Source: Paracoccaceae bacterium (lineage in GTDB: Bacteria; Pseudomonadota; Alphaproteobacteria; Rhodobacterales; Rhodobacteraceae). Taken from it: a DNA stretch of 7,973 nucleotides. Of the stretch, positions 1 through 6,737 are shown one piece after another. The translations under genes and the position numbers were made by a program. Under the pieces are notes generated by a model that searched no databases, was not told the origin of the DNA, and saw only the letters and a list, made by a program, of their open reading frames with translations. Position 1 is the first letter of the stretch. Each line of letters opens with the position of its first letter. The stretch lies in the NCBI GenBank assembly GCA_024304875.1, contig JAMWZF010000129.1, positions 1-7,973 of the forward strand, read 5' to 3'.

Positions 1-557
1 CCGCCGTAGCCGAGGCCGACGATGGTGCTGTCGGTGATGGCGATGCTGCGCTGCCCGACGCCGGCGAGGAAGGGACGGAAGCCCGGGATGTCGCCGTAGG
101 GCCGCCCGACGGCCCGGAGTGTCGCGCCGTCGACCGAAACGGAGCCGAGCGCGAGGATGAACGCGCCGGTGTCCCGGCCGAGTGTCAGGTGGTCGCCCTC
201 CGTGATCCGCAGCTGCGCGCCGGGAAGGACGACGAGCGGCCATGCCAGATGCAGGCCCGCCTCGGTCCGGGTGATGGCGTCGCCCATCTTCCGAGCCTGC
301 GCCGCTGCCGCCAGTTCTTCGAGCGTGGCCTCGCCCGATTGAAGGTAGAGCGCCTGCTCCGGCCCCTCCGCGATCAGGTCAGAGACGCTCGCATTGACGC
401 TGGTCGCCAGCTGCATGAGCGCAAGACGCAGGGACGAGGTCGTCACGACGGCGTCACCGTCGCTGTCCTGCGCGGTGGCCGGGCCGGCGCCGATGGCCGC
501 AGCGCAGGCCAGCGCGGCGACGAGGCGGCGAAGGGTGGCGATCTCAGGCAGTTGCAT
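1..557 (-). CDS. algG: AlgG-like periplasmic mannuronan C5-epimerase, N-terminal part (3' end outside window)
   Basis: Only the first 185 codons are present. Residues 1-30 look like a Sec signal peptide: charged LRR, a hydrophobic alanine-rich core, then ATA before QDS. After a helical stretch (about 40-95) comes beta-rich sequence: LVVLPGAQLRITEG (109-121), GAFILALGSVSVDGATL (131-147), GFRPFLAGVG (159-168) and a first beta-helix-like coil ending in GLGYG (181-185). The FRPF block followed by a coil ending in LGY matches my memory of AlgG. Known AlgG proteins are about 520-550 residues, convert poly-mannuronate residues to guluronate in the periplasm and belong to the export complex. The catalytic His/Asp region lies downstream, so activity cannot be judged. 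The ATG overlaps the end of algA by 14 bases and has GAAGGG five bases upstream, which supports this start. Another secreted right-handed beta-helix protein is the main alternative. Confidence 0.72.
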   Translation of the reverse strand, partial: MQLPEIATLRRLVAALACAAAIGAGPATAQDSDGDAVVTTSSLRLALMQLATSVNASVSDLIAEGPEQALYLQSGEATLEELAAAAQARKMGDAITRTEAGLHLAWPLVVLPGAQLRITEGDHLTLGRDTGAFILALGSVSVDGATLRAVGRPYGDIPGFRPFLAGVGQRSIAITDSTIVGLGYG

Positions 558-1950
558 GACGGCCCTTCTGGAAGTCGAAGGTGGCACCGCCCGCGCGGCC
601 CCCGGTGTCGCCGGCCAGATCGACTGCCACGATCGTGAGGGGCGCCTGGTCGGCGTTGTGCACGCGCGCGGTGTGTCCGGCCTCGATGGCGAGGTGATCG
701 CCGCTGGTCTGGCGATGCGGGCCGGAGCCGTTGGTCACCTGTCCCGCGCCGCCGGCGATGGTCAGGACGACGCCGCTGTCAGGCCCGGCCGAGACGACCA
801 GATCCTCACCCTTGGCGAGGGTCGCCTCGCGCACGAAGACATTCTCGGTCCGGGGCCGCAGCGGGGCATGGGTGAACACCTCGGCACGGTGCGCGCGCTT
901 GAGCTCGCCAACCGCCTCCTTGACCATCTGCGCATTGGCGTGGCTGGTCACCAGCAGCGCGTCCGGGGTGTCGACGACGATCACGCCCTCCATGCCGACC
1001 ACGGTCACCAGTTTGTCGCCGGCCCGGATCAGGCTGTTGTAGGTTCCGAGCGAGACGACGGGGCCGGTTTCGACATTGCCCTTGTCGGTCTTCGTCCCCA
1101 GCGAATGGACGGCTGGCCAAGCACCGACATCGCTCCACTCGACATCGACGGGCTGGACGGTCACCCGGGGGCTGTGTTCGAAGATCAGCCGTTCCGTCGG
1201 CTCGTTGGCGGCCTTTGCGAAGGGCGCCTCCGCCAGCAGCGGGCCCCATTCGGTGGGCCGGGCCTGCACGAGGGCCTCGCGCACCGCCGCCAGGGTCTCG
1301 GGAGCGAGCCGGGCGAACTCGTCGATCAGCACGTCGGCGCGCATCAGCGAGATGCCCGAGGCCCAGTAGGTGCCGCCGTCCTCGACCAGCCGCGTCGCCT
1401 CGGCGAGCTCCGGCTTCTCGATGAAGCGGCGGACCTCGTGAACCACGCCGTGGCCGGCGACCGGTTCTCCGGCCGAGATGTAGCCGAAGCCGGTTTCCGG
1501 ATGCTGCGGGACGATCCCGAAGAGGACGATGTGCCCCTCGTCGGCCGCCGCGGCGGCGGAATGGACCGACCCGTTCAGATCGCCTTCGATGATGTGGTCG
1601 GACGGCAGGACCAGCATGAGCGCGCCGGGGTCCGTCTCGGCCAGCGTCAGCGCGGCGGCGAGCACGGCTGGGCCGGTGTTGCGCCCAACCGGCTCGCCGA
1701 TGAAGCGGGCCCGGGTGGCGATGCCGGCAAGCTGGTCGAACAGGATCTCCCGCTCGGATACGCTCGCGACGACAAGCGGGTCGCCGAAGCCCGGCGCGCT
1801 GTGGCGCAGCACGGTCTCCTGCAGGAAGCTGTTGCTGCCCTCACCATCGATCGGCTGGAACTGCTTGGGCTGACGCACGCGTGACAGGGGCCAGAGCCGC
1901 GTCCCCATGCCGCCGGACAGGATGATGGGTGTGATGGTCTTCTGGGTCAC
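544..1950 (-). CDS. algA: AlgA/ManC-type mannose-1-phosphate guanylyltransferase with a degenerate isomerase (cupin) domain
   Basis: The 468-residue protein has the length of bifunctional type II enzymes (about 480). The N-terminal nucleotidyltransferase is intact: pyrophosphorylase signature GGMGTRLWPLSR (13-24), EPVGRNTGPA (86-95), LPSDH (115-119), FIEKP (176-180) and DVEWSDVGAW (269-278). It should make GDP-mannose from mannose-1-phosphate and GTP in the cytoplasm, the precursor for AlgD. The C-terminal part (about 361-445) still reads as a cupin. However, it lacks the RPWG entry motif, the QxHxxxxE metal site and the second metal histidine, so phosphomannose isomerase activity is probably lost. 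The fold pattern continues to the stop, so a frameshift is unlikely. Start is GTG, sharing GTGA with the alg44 stop (4-base overlap), with GAAAGGG upstream. The symbol rests on family and operon; manC is equally fair. Confidence 0.9.
   Translation of the reverse strand: MTQKTITPIILSGGMGTRLWPLSRVRQPKQFQPIDGEGSNSFLQETVLRHSAPGFGDPLVVASVSEREILFDQLAGIATRARFIGEPVGRNTGPAVLAAALTLAETDPGALMLVLPSDHIIEGDLNGSVHSAAAAADEGHIVLFGIVPQHPETGFGYISAGEPVAGHGVVHEVRRFIEKPELAEATRLVEDGGTYWASGISLMRADVLIDEFARLAPETLAAVREALVQARPTEWGPLLAEAPFAKAANEPTERLIFEHSPRVTVQPVDVEWSDVGAWPAVHSLGTKTDKGNVETGPVVSLGTYNSLIRAGDKLVTVVGMEGVIVVDTPDALLVTSHANAQMVKEAVGELKRAHRAEVFTHAPLRPRTENVFVREATLAKGEDLVVSAGPDSGVVLTIAGGAGQVTNGSGPHRQTSGDHLAIEAGHTARVHNADQAPLTIVAVDLAGDTGGRAGGATFDFQKGRHATA
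563..568 (-). promoter_or_regulatory. Ribosome binding site of the algG-like gene
   Basis: GAAGGG on the minus strand sits five bases before the ATG at 557, inside the end of the algA coding sequence. It favours this start over internal ones and implies translation coupled to algA. Confidence 0.6.
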
Positions 1951-3080
1951 TGGGTCGGCCCTTTCAGTCTTTGGATCTGCGTTTGGATGTCGGTGAGTGC
2001 CGCGTCGGCGCGGCTGCGGGCCTGCGCGAAGGGGTCGTGAGAGACCGCAAGACGCGCGATCCGGCCCGCGGCCTCGGCTGGAAGCGGCGCGTCGGGCGTG
2101 AACGTCAGAGTGGCGTAGTCGTCTGGCGCTCCTCCCGCGGGGATATGCGCGCCTTCGGCGAGTGCGGCGGTGAAGGTGGTGCCGTCGGAGAGCTCGGCGC
2201 TGACGCCACCTGCGCGCTCGATCTCGTAGATCAGCGCCCTCGGGATCTCGGCCTCGACCACCAGGCCGGCGTCGCCCGGCGCGACGGCCACGACCGCGTC
2301 GCCCGCCAGCACGGTGTCGCCGGGGGTGGCGTTGATCGGCCGGGCCGCGCAGTCGCAGGGCATCGCGATGGTCAGCGTCTCACCATCTGAAGTGTCGATC
2401 GCGTAGAGCACGTCGCCCGCGCCCGCCTGCAGATCGACGAAGGAGATCTGGCCGTCGGCCGTCGCTCGCAGGGTCTGCCCCGCGGGCATGACCCGCGCGG
2501 GGGTCGTGATCTGCGTGGTAAAGACCCGGCGATCCACCAGCAGGGCCGCAGTTGCGATCAAAAGCGCCGCCAGAGCCAGGATCACCAGCGTCCCGAAGAG
2601 GCGGCGCAGGCGCGCGCCGAACCCCGGGCGGGTGTCCGCGGGATGCCGCGGCGCGGGGCCGTTGGTCAGGTCGGAGCTGCGGATCAGCGCCCCGGTCGAG
2701 GTCAGATCGCCCGAGATGTAGTCATTCAGCAGCTGGCGCAGCTGGGCGTGGTGATCGCCCGTCGGCTCGGTGAAATGCAGCTCGGCACCGTTGTCGCGGT
2801 GCTGCTCGATCCGGCAGGTGGGCGTCAGGATGACCTGAAAGCCCGGGAAGTCGAAGATCAGCTGCACGACGCGCTGGGTGTCGTCCAGCGCGGGGTCGAT
2901 CAGGCCCGAGACCTCGGCCTCGACCAGCGAGATGCGGTCACCGGTGTAGCGTCGCCCGTCGATCACTGCGCTGAAGGGCATGTCGATCATCGGGTATTCG
3001 TTACCGGCCCCGTGCGGGATCGGCCGGAGTCGCGCGCTCTGGGTCTGCGTGTCTTGGTGTGGATCGGTTGGAGAGGTCAT
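1947..3080 (-). CDS. alg44: Alg44-like alginate co-polymerase: PilZ-like domain, one membrane segment, periplasmic HlyD-like domain
   Basis: The 377-residue protein follows the Alg44 plan (about 390 residues in Pseudomonas). It has a cytoplasmic PilZ-like domain (about 27-125), a basic linker, one membrane segment (about 162-182) and a periplasmic domain resembling HlyD membrane-fusion proteins (about 190-350). Supporting details are LRQLLNDYISGDL (114-126), which closes the PilZ domain as in Alg44, and the PCDC motif (241-244), which I recall as characteristic of Alg44. In Pseudomonas, Alg44 binds c-di-GMP and activates Alg8. Here the RxxxR position reads N27-E-Y-P-M31 and the DxSxxG position reads E54-A-E-V-S-G59, so c-di-GMP binding by the usual residues looks lost. 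ATG start; AGGAAAG lies 11 bases upstream, a long spacing. The gene begins 22 bases after the alg8 stop and overlaps algA by 4. Confidence 0.9.
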   Translation of the reverse strand: MTSPTDPHQDTQTQSARLRPIPHGAGNEYPMIDMPFSAVIDGRRYTGDRISLVEAEVSGLIDPALDDTQRVVQLIFDFPGFQVILTPTCRIEQHRDNGAELHFTEPTGDHHAQLRQLLNDYISGDLTSTGALIRSSDLTNGPAPRHPADTRPGFGARLRRLFGTLVILALAALLIATAALLVDRRVFTTQITTPARVMPAGQTLRATADGQISFVDLQAGAGDVLYAIDTSDGETLTIAMPCDCAARPINATPGDTVLAGDAVVAVAPGDAGLVVEAEIPRALIYEIERAGGVSAELSDGTTFTAALAEGAHIPAGGAPDDYATLTFTPDAPLPAEAAGRIARLAVSHDPFAQARSRADAALTDIQTQIQRLKGPTQ

Positions 3081-3102
3081 CGGGGGGTGCTCTTTCCTGA
3101 AT

Positions 3103-4569
3103 TCAATGAAGGATGCCGGTCAGCAGGCTCGCGGCGAGCACGAGCCAGCCGATGGCGAGGACCTGGATGGCGGTGGAGGAGGCGTTCCTGACCCGGGCGC
3201 CGAGGGCCAGCCGTGCGGCGCCGCCGCCGGCGCTCTGCCGGGTCCACTTCTGCCGGTCGAGCCGGAACAGCGCGTAGCTCTTGACCGTCGCGCCGACGAT
3301 CTGGCCGAAGTAGAGCAGGAACGGATAGCTGATCGGGAAGAAACCGGGCCGGAACAAGGACAGCGCCGCGCAGTAGAGGTAGCGGGTGAACATGATCCAG
3401 GCGAGGTAGGCGGGCAGCACCAGCGGCGTCGCGAAAATCGCCGTCAGCAGCACCGCGATCGGGCCCAGCAGCGTGGTGAAGATCGACACCCGCTGGTCGA
3501 GGATCGACCACCATGTGAAGGTGCCGATGCGTGAGGGTCCCAGCGACAGCGCGCGGGCGTTGGTGCGCAGCATGTTCCCGAACCAGCGTTTCATCAGCGC
3601 GATGGCGCTTTCGGCGAAGCCGGGCTTGGGCTGGCTTTCCATGCTCAGCGAATGGACATCCGGCAGGTAGGTCATCCGGTAGCCCCGGCTGAGCAGCCAG
3701 AACCAAGTCGACTTGTCGTCGCCGGTCAGGAATTGGATGTTGCCCAACCGCCAATGGTCGATCCGGTCGTGCTGCACCTGCTGCACGAAGCTGGGATCGG
3801 TGGCCAGATCGGCGCGAAAGACGGACATCCGGCCGGTCAGGGTCAGCACCCGGCCACTCAGCGCCATCGACGACATCATCATCTGGCGCTGCTGAAAGCG
3901 CAGGTGGAACCAGTCGCGGAAGGCCGGATCGTTCGGGATCTCGACACGTTCGTCGGTGGTCAGCGCGCCGACCCGCGGATCGGTGAAGAAGGGGGCGGAG
4001 CGCGCCACGATGTCCCGCGGCACGCAGGTATCGCCGTCCACGAAGACCAGCACGTCCCGCGCCGTCGGCGCCTCGCGCTGCAGCAGGCGGAGCGACCGCG
4101 CGATGGCGTCGCGCTTGCCCGACCCGGGGATCCGGTCGATCACCAGGCGGACGTGGCCCAGCCGGTCCCGGTTCGCGGCGTGAAGGTCGCGGATCAGGCG
4201 CAGGTCGGCGCCGTCGACGACCGAGGCGACGATGGTCGCCCCGCCCTCGGAGGCGGCGGCCGCCTCGAAGACCGACTGGTAGGACCGCCGGGTCACCTCG
4301 GGTTCGATCTTGTAGGAGGTCACCATGAAGTAGCCGTGCGCCGGCACGGGGCGGTCCGCATAGGCGGCCTCCGCCTCGCGCTTCTGCCGGGGGTAGCGGG
4401 CGTGGATGTAGACCAGCGCCCGGGTGAAGTTCACCAGCCCCCAGCCGTAGCGCCATGCGCCGATCACGCCGAGCGTCAGGATCGCGCCCTCGGCGCCGCT
4501 GAAATTGCCGTCGTAGACGGTCAGCGCGATGGCGGCGCAGGCCGCGATGTATGTCAGGTGACCGAGCAT
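3103..4569 (-). CDS. alg8: Alg8, inner-membrane mannuronan synthase (GT2 family glycosyltransferase)
   Basis: This 488-residue protein (Alg8 is about 494) polymerises GDP-mannuronate into poly-mannuronate and passes it across the inner membrane. Two N-terminal membrane segments (about 2-18 and 28-50) precede the cytoplasmic GT2 domain. Visible motifs are IPGSGKRDA (147-155), the first DxD-type site FVDGD (176-180), LTTDE (203-207), MALSGRVLTLTGRMSVFRA (235-253), acceptor/catalytic region FLTGDDKSTW (280-289) and RWFGNMLR (328-335) in the QxxRW position. LDQRVS (357-362) and FRLDRQKWTRQ (435-445) are also typical of Alg8. C-terminal membrane segments lie at about 363-380, 385-405, 411-430 and 466-486. 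The active-site residues look intact. The start lies 7 bases after the algD stop without a clear Shine-Dalgarno, so translation is probably coupled to algD. Confidence 0.95.
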   Translation of the reverse strand: MLGHLTYIAACAAIALTVYDGNFSGAEGAILTLGVIGAWRYGWGLVNFTRALVYIHARYPRQKREAEAAYADRPVPAHGYFMVTSYKIEPEVTRRSYQSVFEAAAASEGGATIVASVVDGADLRLIRDLHAANRDRLGHVRLVIDRIPGSGKRDAIARSLRLLQREAPTARDVLVFVDGDTCVPRDIVARSAPFFTDPRVGALTTDERVEIPNDPAFRDWFHLRFQQRQMMMSSMALSGRVLTLTGRMSVFRADLATDPSFVQQVQHDRIDHWRLGNIQFLTGDDKSTWFWLLSRGYRMTYLPDVHSLSMESQPKPGFAESAIALMKRWFGNMLRTNARALSLGPSRIGTFTWWSILDQRVSIFTTLLGPIAVLLTAIFATPLVLPAYLAWIMFTRYLYCAALSLFRPGFFPISYPFLLYFGQIVGATVKSYALFRLDRQKWTRQSAGGGAARLALGARVRNASSTAIQVLAIGWLVLAASLLTGILH

Positions 4570-4576
4570 CGCGATA

Positions 4577-5896
4577 CTACCAGCAGATGCCCTGGTAGCG
4601 CTCGCCCGACACCATGGCCGGGTCGATCCGGGTCAGGTCGACAACACGAACGTCCTTGGCGGCCTCGCGGATGCGATCCTGCGCCTCGGGATACGAGTTG
4701 CCGACGACGATCACGTCGGAATTCTCGATCAGCGTGTCGAGGTCGGTTTCCATCCGGGCGCTGAGATCGGGCACCACCTCGTTGCCGCGGCCGGCGGCGC
4801 CGGGATCGGTCTCGAACGCTTCCGAAACGTAGGGGTCATAGACCTGGACTTCCTGCCCGCCCTCGATCAGCCGCGCGGCGAGGTCGGCCAACGGGCTTTC
4901 GCGCAGGTCGTCGGTGCCGCTCTTGAAGCTGACGCCGATCATGCCGACGGCCTTTCTCGAAGCGGAATGAATCATCTCCTCCGCCCGGCCGATCTGGGCG
5001 ACGTTGCCTTCCAGAACCGCGTCGAGAAGCGGCGTCGGCACGTCCTTGACGCGCGCCACGTGGCGCAGGGCGCGGACGTCCTTGGGCAGGCAGGAGCCGC
5101 CGAAGGCGAAGCCGGGCCGCAGGAACGCGGGCGACATCGCGACCTTGTCGTCGGAGCACAGGATGCGCATGACCGCCTGGCCGTCGAGATCGTTGGCCTT
5201 GGCGATGTTGCCGATCTCGTTGGCGAAGCTGATCTTCATCGCCCGCCAGGAATTCGAGGTGTACTTGACCATCTCGGCGGTGCGCAGGTCGACCTTGTTC
5301 ATCTCGCAAGGCAGGTCCTGATTGATCGCGGTCAGGATGTCGCGGGTCCGGTCGTCCAGCGCGCCGAAGACGATCAGGCCGGGATCGGCGTAATCCTCGA
5401 TGGCGGTGCTTTCGCGCAGGAACTCGGGAAAGTAGCCGACGCCGAAGTCGCGGCCGGCACGCTTGCCGGAAGCAGTCTCGAGGGTCGGGATGCAGACCTC
5501 CTCCATCGTGCCGGGCACGATGGTCGAGCGCATGATGACGGAATGAAAGTCCTGTTTGTTCCCCAGCGCGCGGCCGATGGCCTCGCAGACCGACACGACG
5601 TGGCCGAGCCCCACCGACCCGTCGGGATCCGACGGCGTGCCGACGCAGACGAAGCTGACATCGGTATCGCGGATCGCGGCGCCGGTGTCCGCCGTGGCGG
5701 TGAGCGTGCCGTTGCCGACCGTTTCTGCGACGAGGGCGTCGAGCCCCTTCTCGACGATCGGCGCTCGCCCCGCATTGAGGGTGTCGACCTTGCCCTGGTC
5801 GATGTCGACCGCCGTGACCTGATGCCCGTCGCGGGCCAGGCAGGCAGCTGAAACGATGCCTACATATCCGATGCCGAAGACGCTGATCCGTGCCAT
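4577..5896 (-). CDS. algD: AlgD, GDP-mannose 6-dehydrogenase
   Basis: The 439-residue protein (Pseudomonas AlgD is 436) oxidises GDP-mannose to GDP-mannuronate with two NAD+. This is the committed step of alginate synthesis and takes place in the cytoplasm. It belongs to the UDP-glucose/GDP-mannose dehydrogenase family. An N-terminal Rossmann motif GIGYVG (8-13) is followed by DVSFVCVGTPSDPDG (79-93), PEFLRESTAI (157-166), EMVKYTSNSW (208-217), FANEIGNIAKA (224-234), catalytic Cys269 in FGGSCLPKDVRAL (265-277) and SFKSGTDDLRESPL (323-336). The extreme C-terminus, EGICW-like QGICW, is typical of AlgD and argues against a UDP-glucose dehydrogenase. All key residues are present. The frame is open 17 codons further upstream, but MARISVFG with AAAGGGA six bases before the ATG is the clear start. 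First gene of the polysaccharide operon. Confidence 0.96.
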   Translation of the reverse strand: MARISVFGIGYVGIVSAACLARDGHQVTAVDIDQGKVDTLNAGRAPIVEKGLDALVAETVGNGTLTATADTGAAIRDTDVSFVCVGTPSDPDGSVGLGHVVSVCEAIGRALGNKQDFHSVIMRSTIVPGTMEEVCIPTLETASGKRAGRDFGVGYFPEFLRESTAIEDYADPGLIVFGALDDRTRDILTAINQDLPCEMNKVDLRTAEMVKYTSNSWRAMKISFANEIGNIAKANDLDGQAVMRILCSDDKVAMSPAFLRPGFAFGGSCLPKDVRALRHVARVKDVPTPLLDAVLEGNVAQIGRAEEMIHSASRKAVGMIGVSFKSGTDDLRESPLADLAARLIEGGQEVQVYDPYVSEAFETDPGAAGRGNEVVPDLSARMETDLDTLIENSDVIVVGNSYPEAQDRIREAAKDVRVVDLTRIDPAMVSGERYQGICW

Positions 5897-5902
5897 TGTT
5901 CG

Positions 5903-5909
5903 TCCCTTT
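5903..5909 (-). promoter_or_regulatory. Ribosome binding site of algD
   Basis: AAAGGGA lies six bases before the ATG at 5896. It fixes the start at MARISVFG rather than the in-frame codon at 5947. The stretch AAGGGACGA is nearly the same as at the first regulator gene (7395-7400). Confidence 0.75.
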
Positions 5910-6056
5910 CCGCCCTCGTGGGGCCGTTGGAAAATTCGTTCGGGCACAGCCGGGGCCGCACCGTTCGGAAAGGAAGGTATGCTTGACAGGCAGTCCGATC
6001 AGTCGGGGTTTCATCGGGTGCGGGGTCGGATTTTCTGCAGCGCAGCGCGGATAGTT

Positions 6057-6083
6057 CCCACAAGTGGTGGGGCCTTGCCCCAC
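6057..6083 (-). terminator. Overlapping hairpins after the regulator pair, possible weak terminator
   Basis: GTGGGGC (6067-6073) pairs with GCCCCAC (6077-6083) across a 3-base loop, beginning 9 bases after the second regulator's stop codon. GTGGG (6067-6071) can instead pair with CCCAC (6057-6061), so the two hairpins exclude each other. On the minus strand no T-run follows, so an intrinsic terminator of the standard kind is doubtful. The element could attenuate read-through into algD or be a binding site. Confidence 0.35.
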
Positions 6084-6092
6084 ACGCGGGCT

Positions 6093-6737
6093 TCAGAACA
6101 ACCAGCCCCGGGCAAAGGCGACGCGGACGAGTTCCGGCTTCGAGGCGATCTCAAGTTTACGCATGGCCCGCGTGCGATGGGTGTCCACTGTCTTGGTGCT
6201 CAGCTCGAGGCGCTCCGCGATCTCGCGGTTGCTGTAGCCGCGTGCCACCATCTGCAGGGTGATCTCCTCGCGCTCCGACAGAACGCGCCCGGCGGTGGGG
6301 GACATCTCTTCGGCGCGCATCTGGCGGACGAAGGTCTTGTGAATGAAAGTGCCGCCGGCCTGGATCACGCGGATCGCGGCGACAAAGGCTCTCGGGGCCA
6401 TCGACTTCGGCAGGAACCCGCGAAAACCGATTTCCATGCAGTAGCGCGCCAATTCGAGGGTCGGCCGCGACGCGTAGGAGACGAGAGACGTGTCAGGGTG
6501 CTGCTCCCTGACCTTTCTCACCAGGCCGGGAAGATCGTCTATCAGGAGCGGATCAAGGATCAGAACATCGGGCGCCGCATCGAGGATCCGGACGTCGCTG
6601 ATCGGGGTGACGAGGGTGACGGCGCCGCTGTCGATGCCCAGCCCTTCGCTCAGCAAAGTCCCAATGGATCCTGCAAGAACCGGGTTCTCGTCAGCGACAA
6701 CGATCCGGGTGTCGATATTTACAGACCCATCACGCAA
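6093..6737 (-). CDS. LuxR/FixJ-family response regulator with intact receiver domain
   Basis: A two-domain response regulator of about 214 residues. The receiver (about 11-125) keeps all switch residues: acidic pair D16-E17 in VVADENP, phospho-acceptor D62 in VLILDP, S87 in SLVSYAS, and K111 in GFLPKS. A linker leads to a LuxR-type helix-turn-helix (about 152-200) with LSEREEITLQMVARGYSN (153-170) and IAERLELSTKTVDTHRTRAM (173-192), ending KLEI. It should be activated by a histidine kinase, none of which is in the window, and then bind DNA. It overlaps the upstream regulator by 8 bases and lies directly before algD, so control of the alginate-type operon is a reasonable inference. No ATG or GTG start exists in a sensible place. 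TTG at 6737 with GAGGAG ten bases upstream is preferred; TTG at 6758 would add 7 residues. I do not assign a named gene. Confidence 0.85.
   Translation of the reverse strand: MRDGSVNIDTRIVVADENPVLAGSIGTLLSEGLGIDSGAVTLVTPISDVRILDAAPDVLILDPLLIDDLPGLVRKVREQHPDTSLVSYASRPTLELARYCMEIGFRGFLPKSMAPRAFVAAIRVIQAGGTFIHKTFVRQMRAEEMSPTAGRVLSEREEITLQMVARGYSNREIAERLELSTKTVDTHRTRAMRKLEIASKPELVRVAFARGWLF

Larger units (their letters stand above)
5897..6092 (-). other. Intergenic leader upstream of algD
   Basis: No gene is seen in these 196 bases. They should hold the operon promoter, unless transcription reads through from the regulators. Visible elements are: overlapping inverted repeats at 6057-6083; GGGAACTATC (minus strand, 6050-6059), repeated upstream of the first regulator; a small dyad CCGA/TCGG at 5995-6006; and a direct repeat of CGTTCGG on the plus strand at 5937-5943 and 5962-5968 (25-base period), which could be a regulator site. 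I find no convincing housekeeping -35/-10 pair on the minus strand. Confidence 0.45.

Noticed and set aside
616..870. A frameshift as the cause of the missing isomerase motifs in AlgA
   Set aside because: The cupin-like hydrophobic pattern continues in the same phase to the stop, and the alternative phases show no QxHxxxxE motif.
394..1884. A 496-codon open frame on the plus strand opposite algA
   Set aside because: It is antisense to a clearly recognised guanylyltransferase, its translation shows no family motif, and such frames are common opposite GC-rich genes.
3652..4764. A 370-codon plus-strand open frame opposite alg8 and the end of algD
   Set aside because: It crosses two certain genes on the other strand, its translation is a low-complexity mix, and it has no recognisable domain.
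5897..5947. A 17-codon N-terminal extension of AlgD
   Set aside because: AlgD proteins start right before the Rossmann motif, and a good Shine-Dalgarno lies inside this stretch, just before the ATG at 5896.
5984..5989. TTGACA on the plus strand as a -35 box
   Set aside because: No -10 element follows at 16-18 bases and there is no plus-strand gene for it to serve.
4836..6083. A 415-codon minus-strand open frame in another phase across algD
   Set aside because: The translation is arginine-rich and repetitive, as expected of an out-of-phase reading of GC-rich sequence; AlgD in the other phase is unambiguous.
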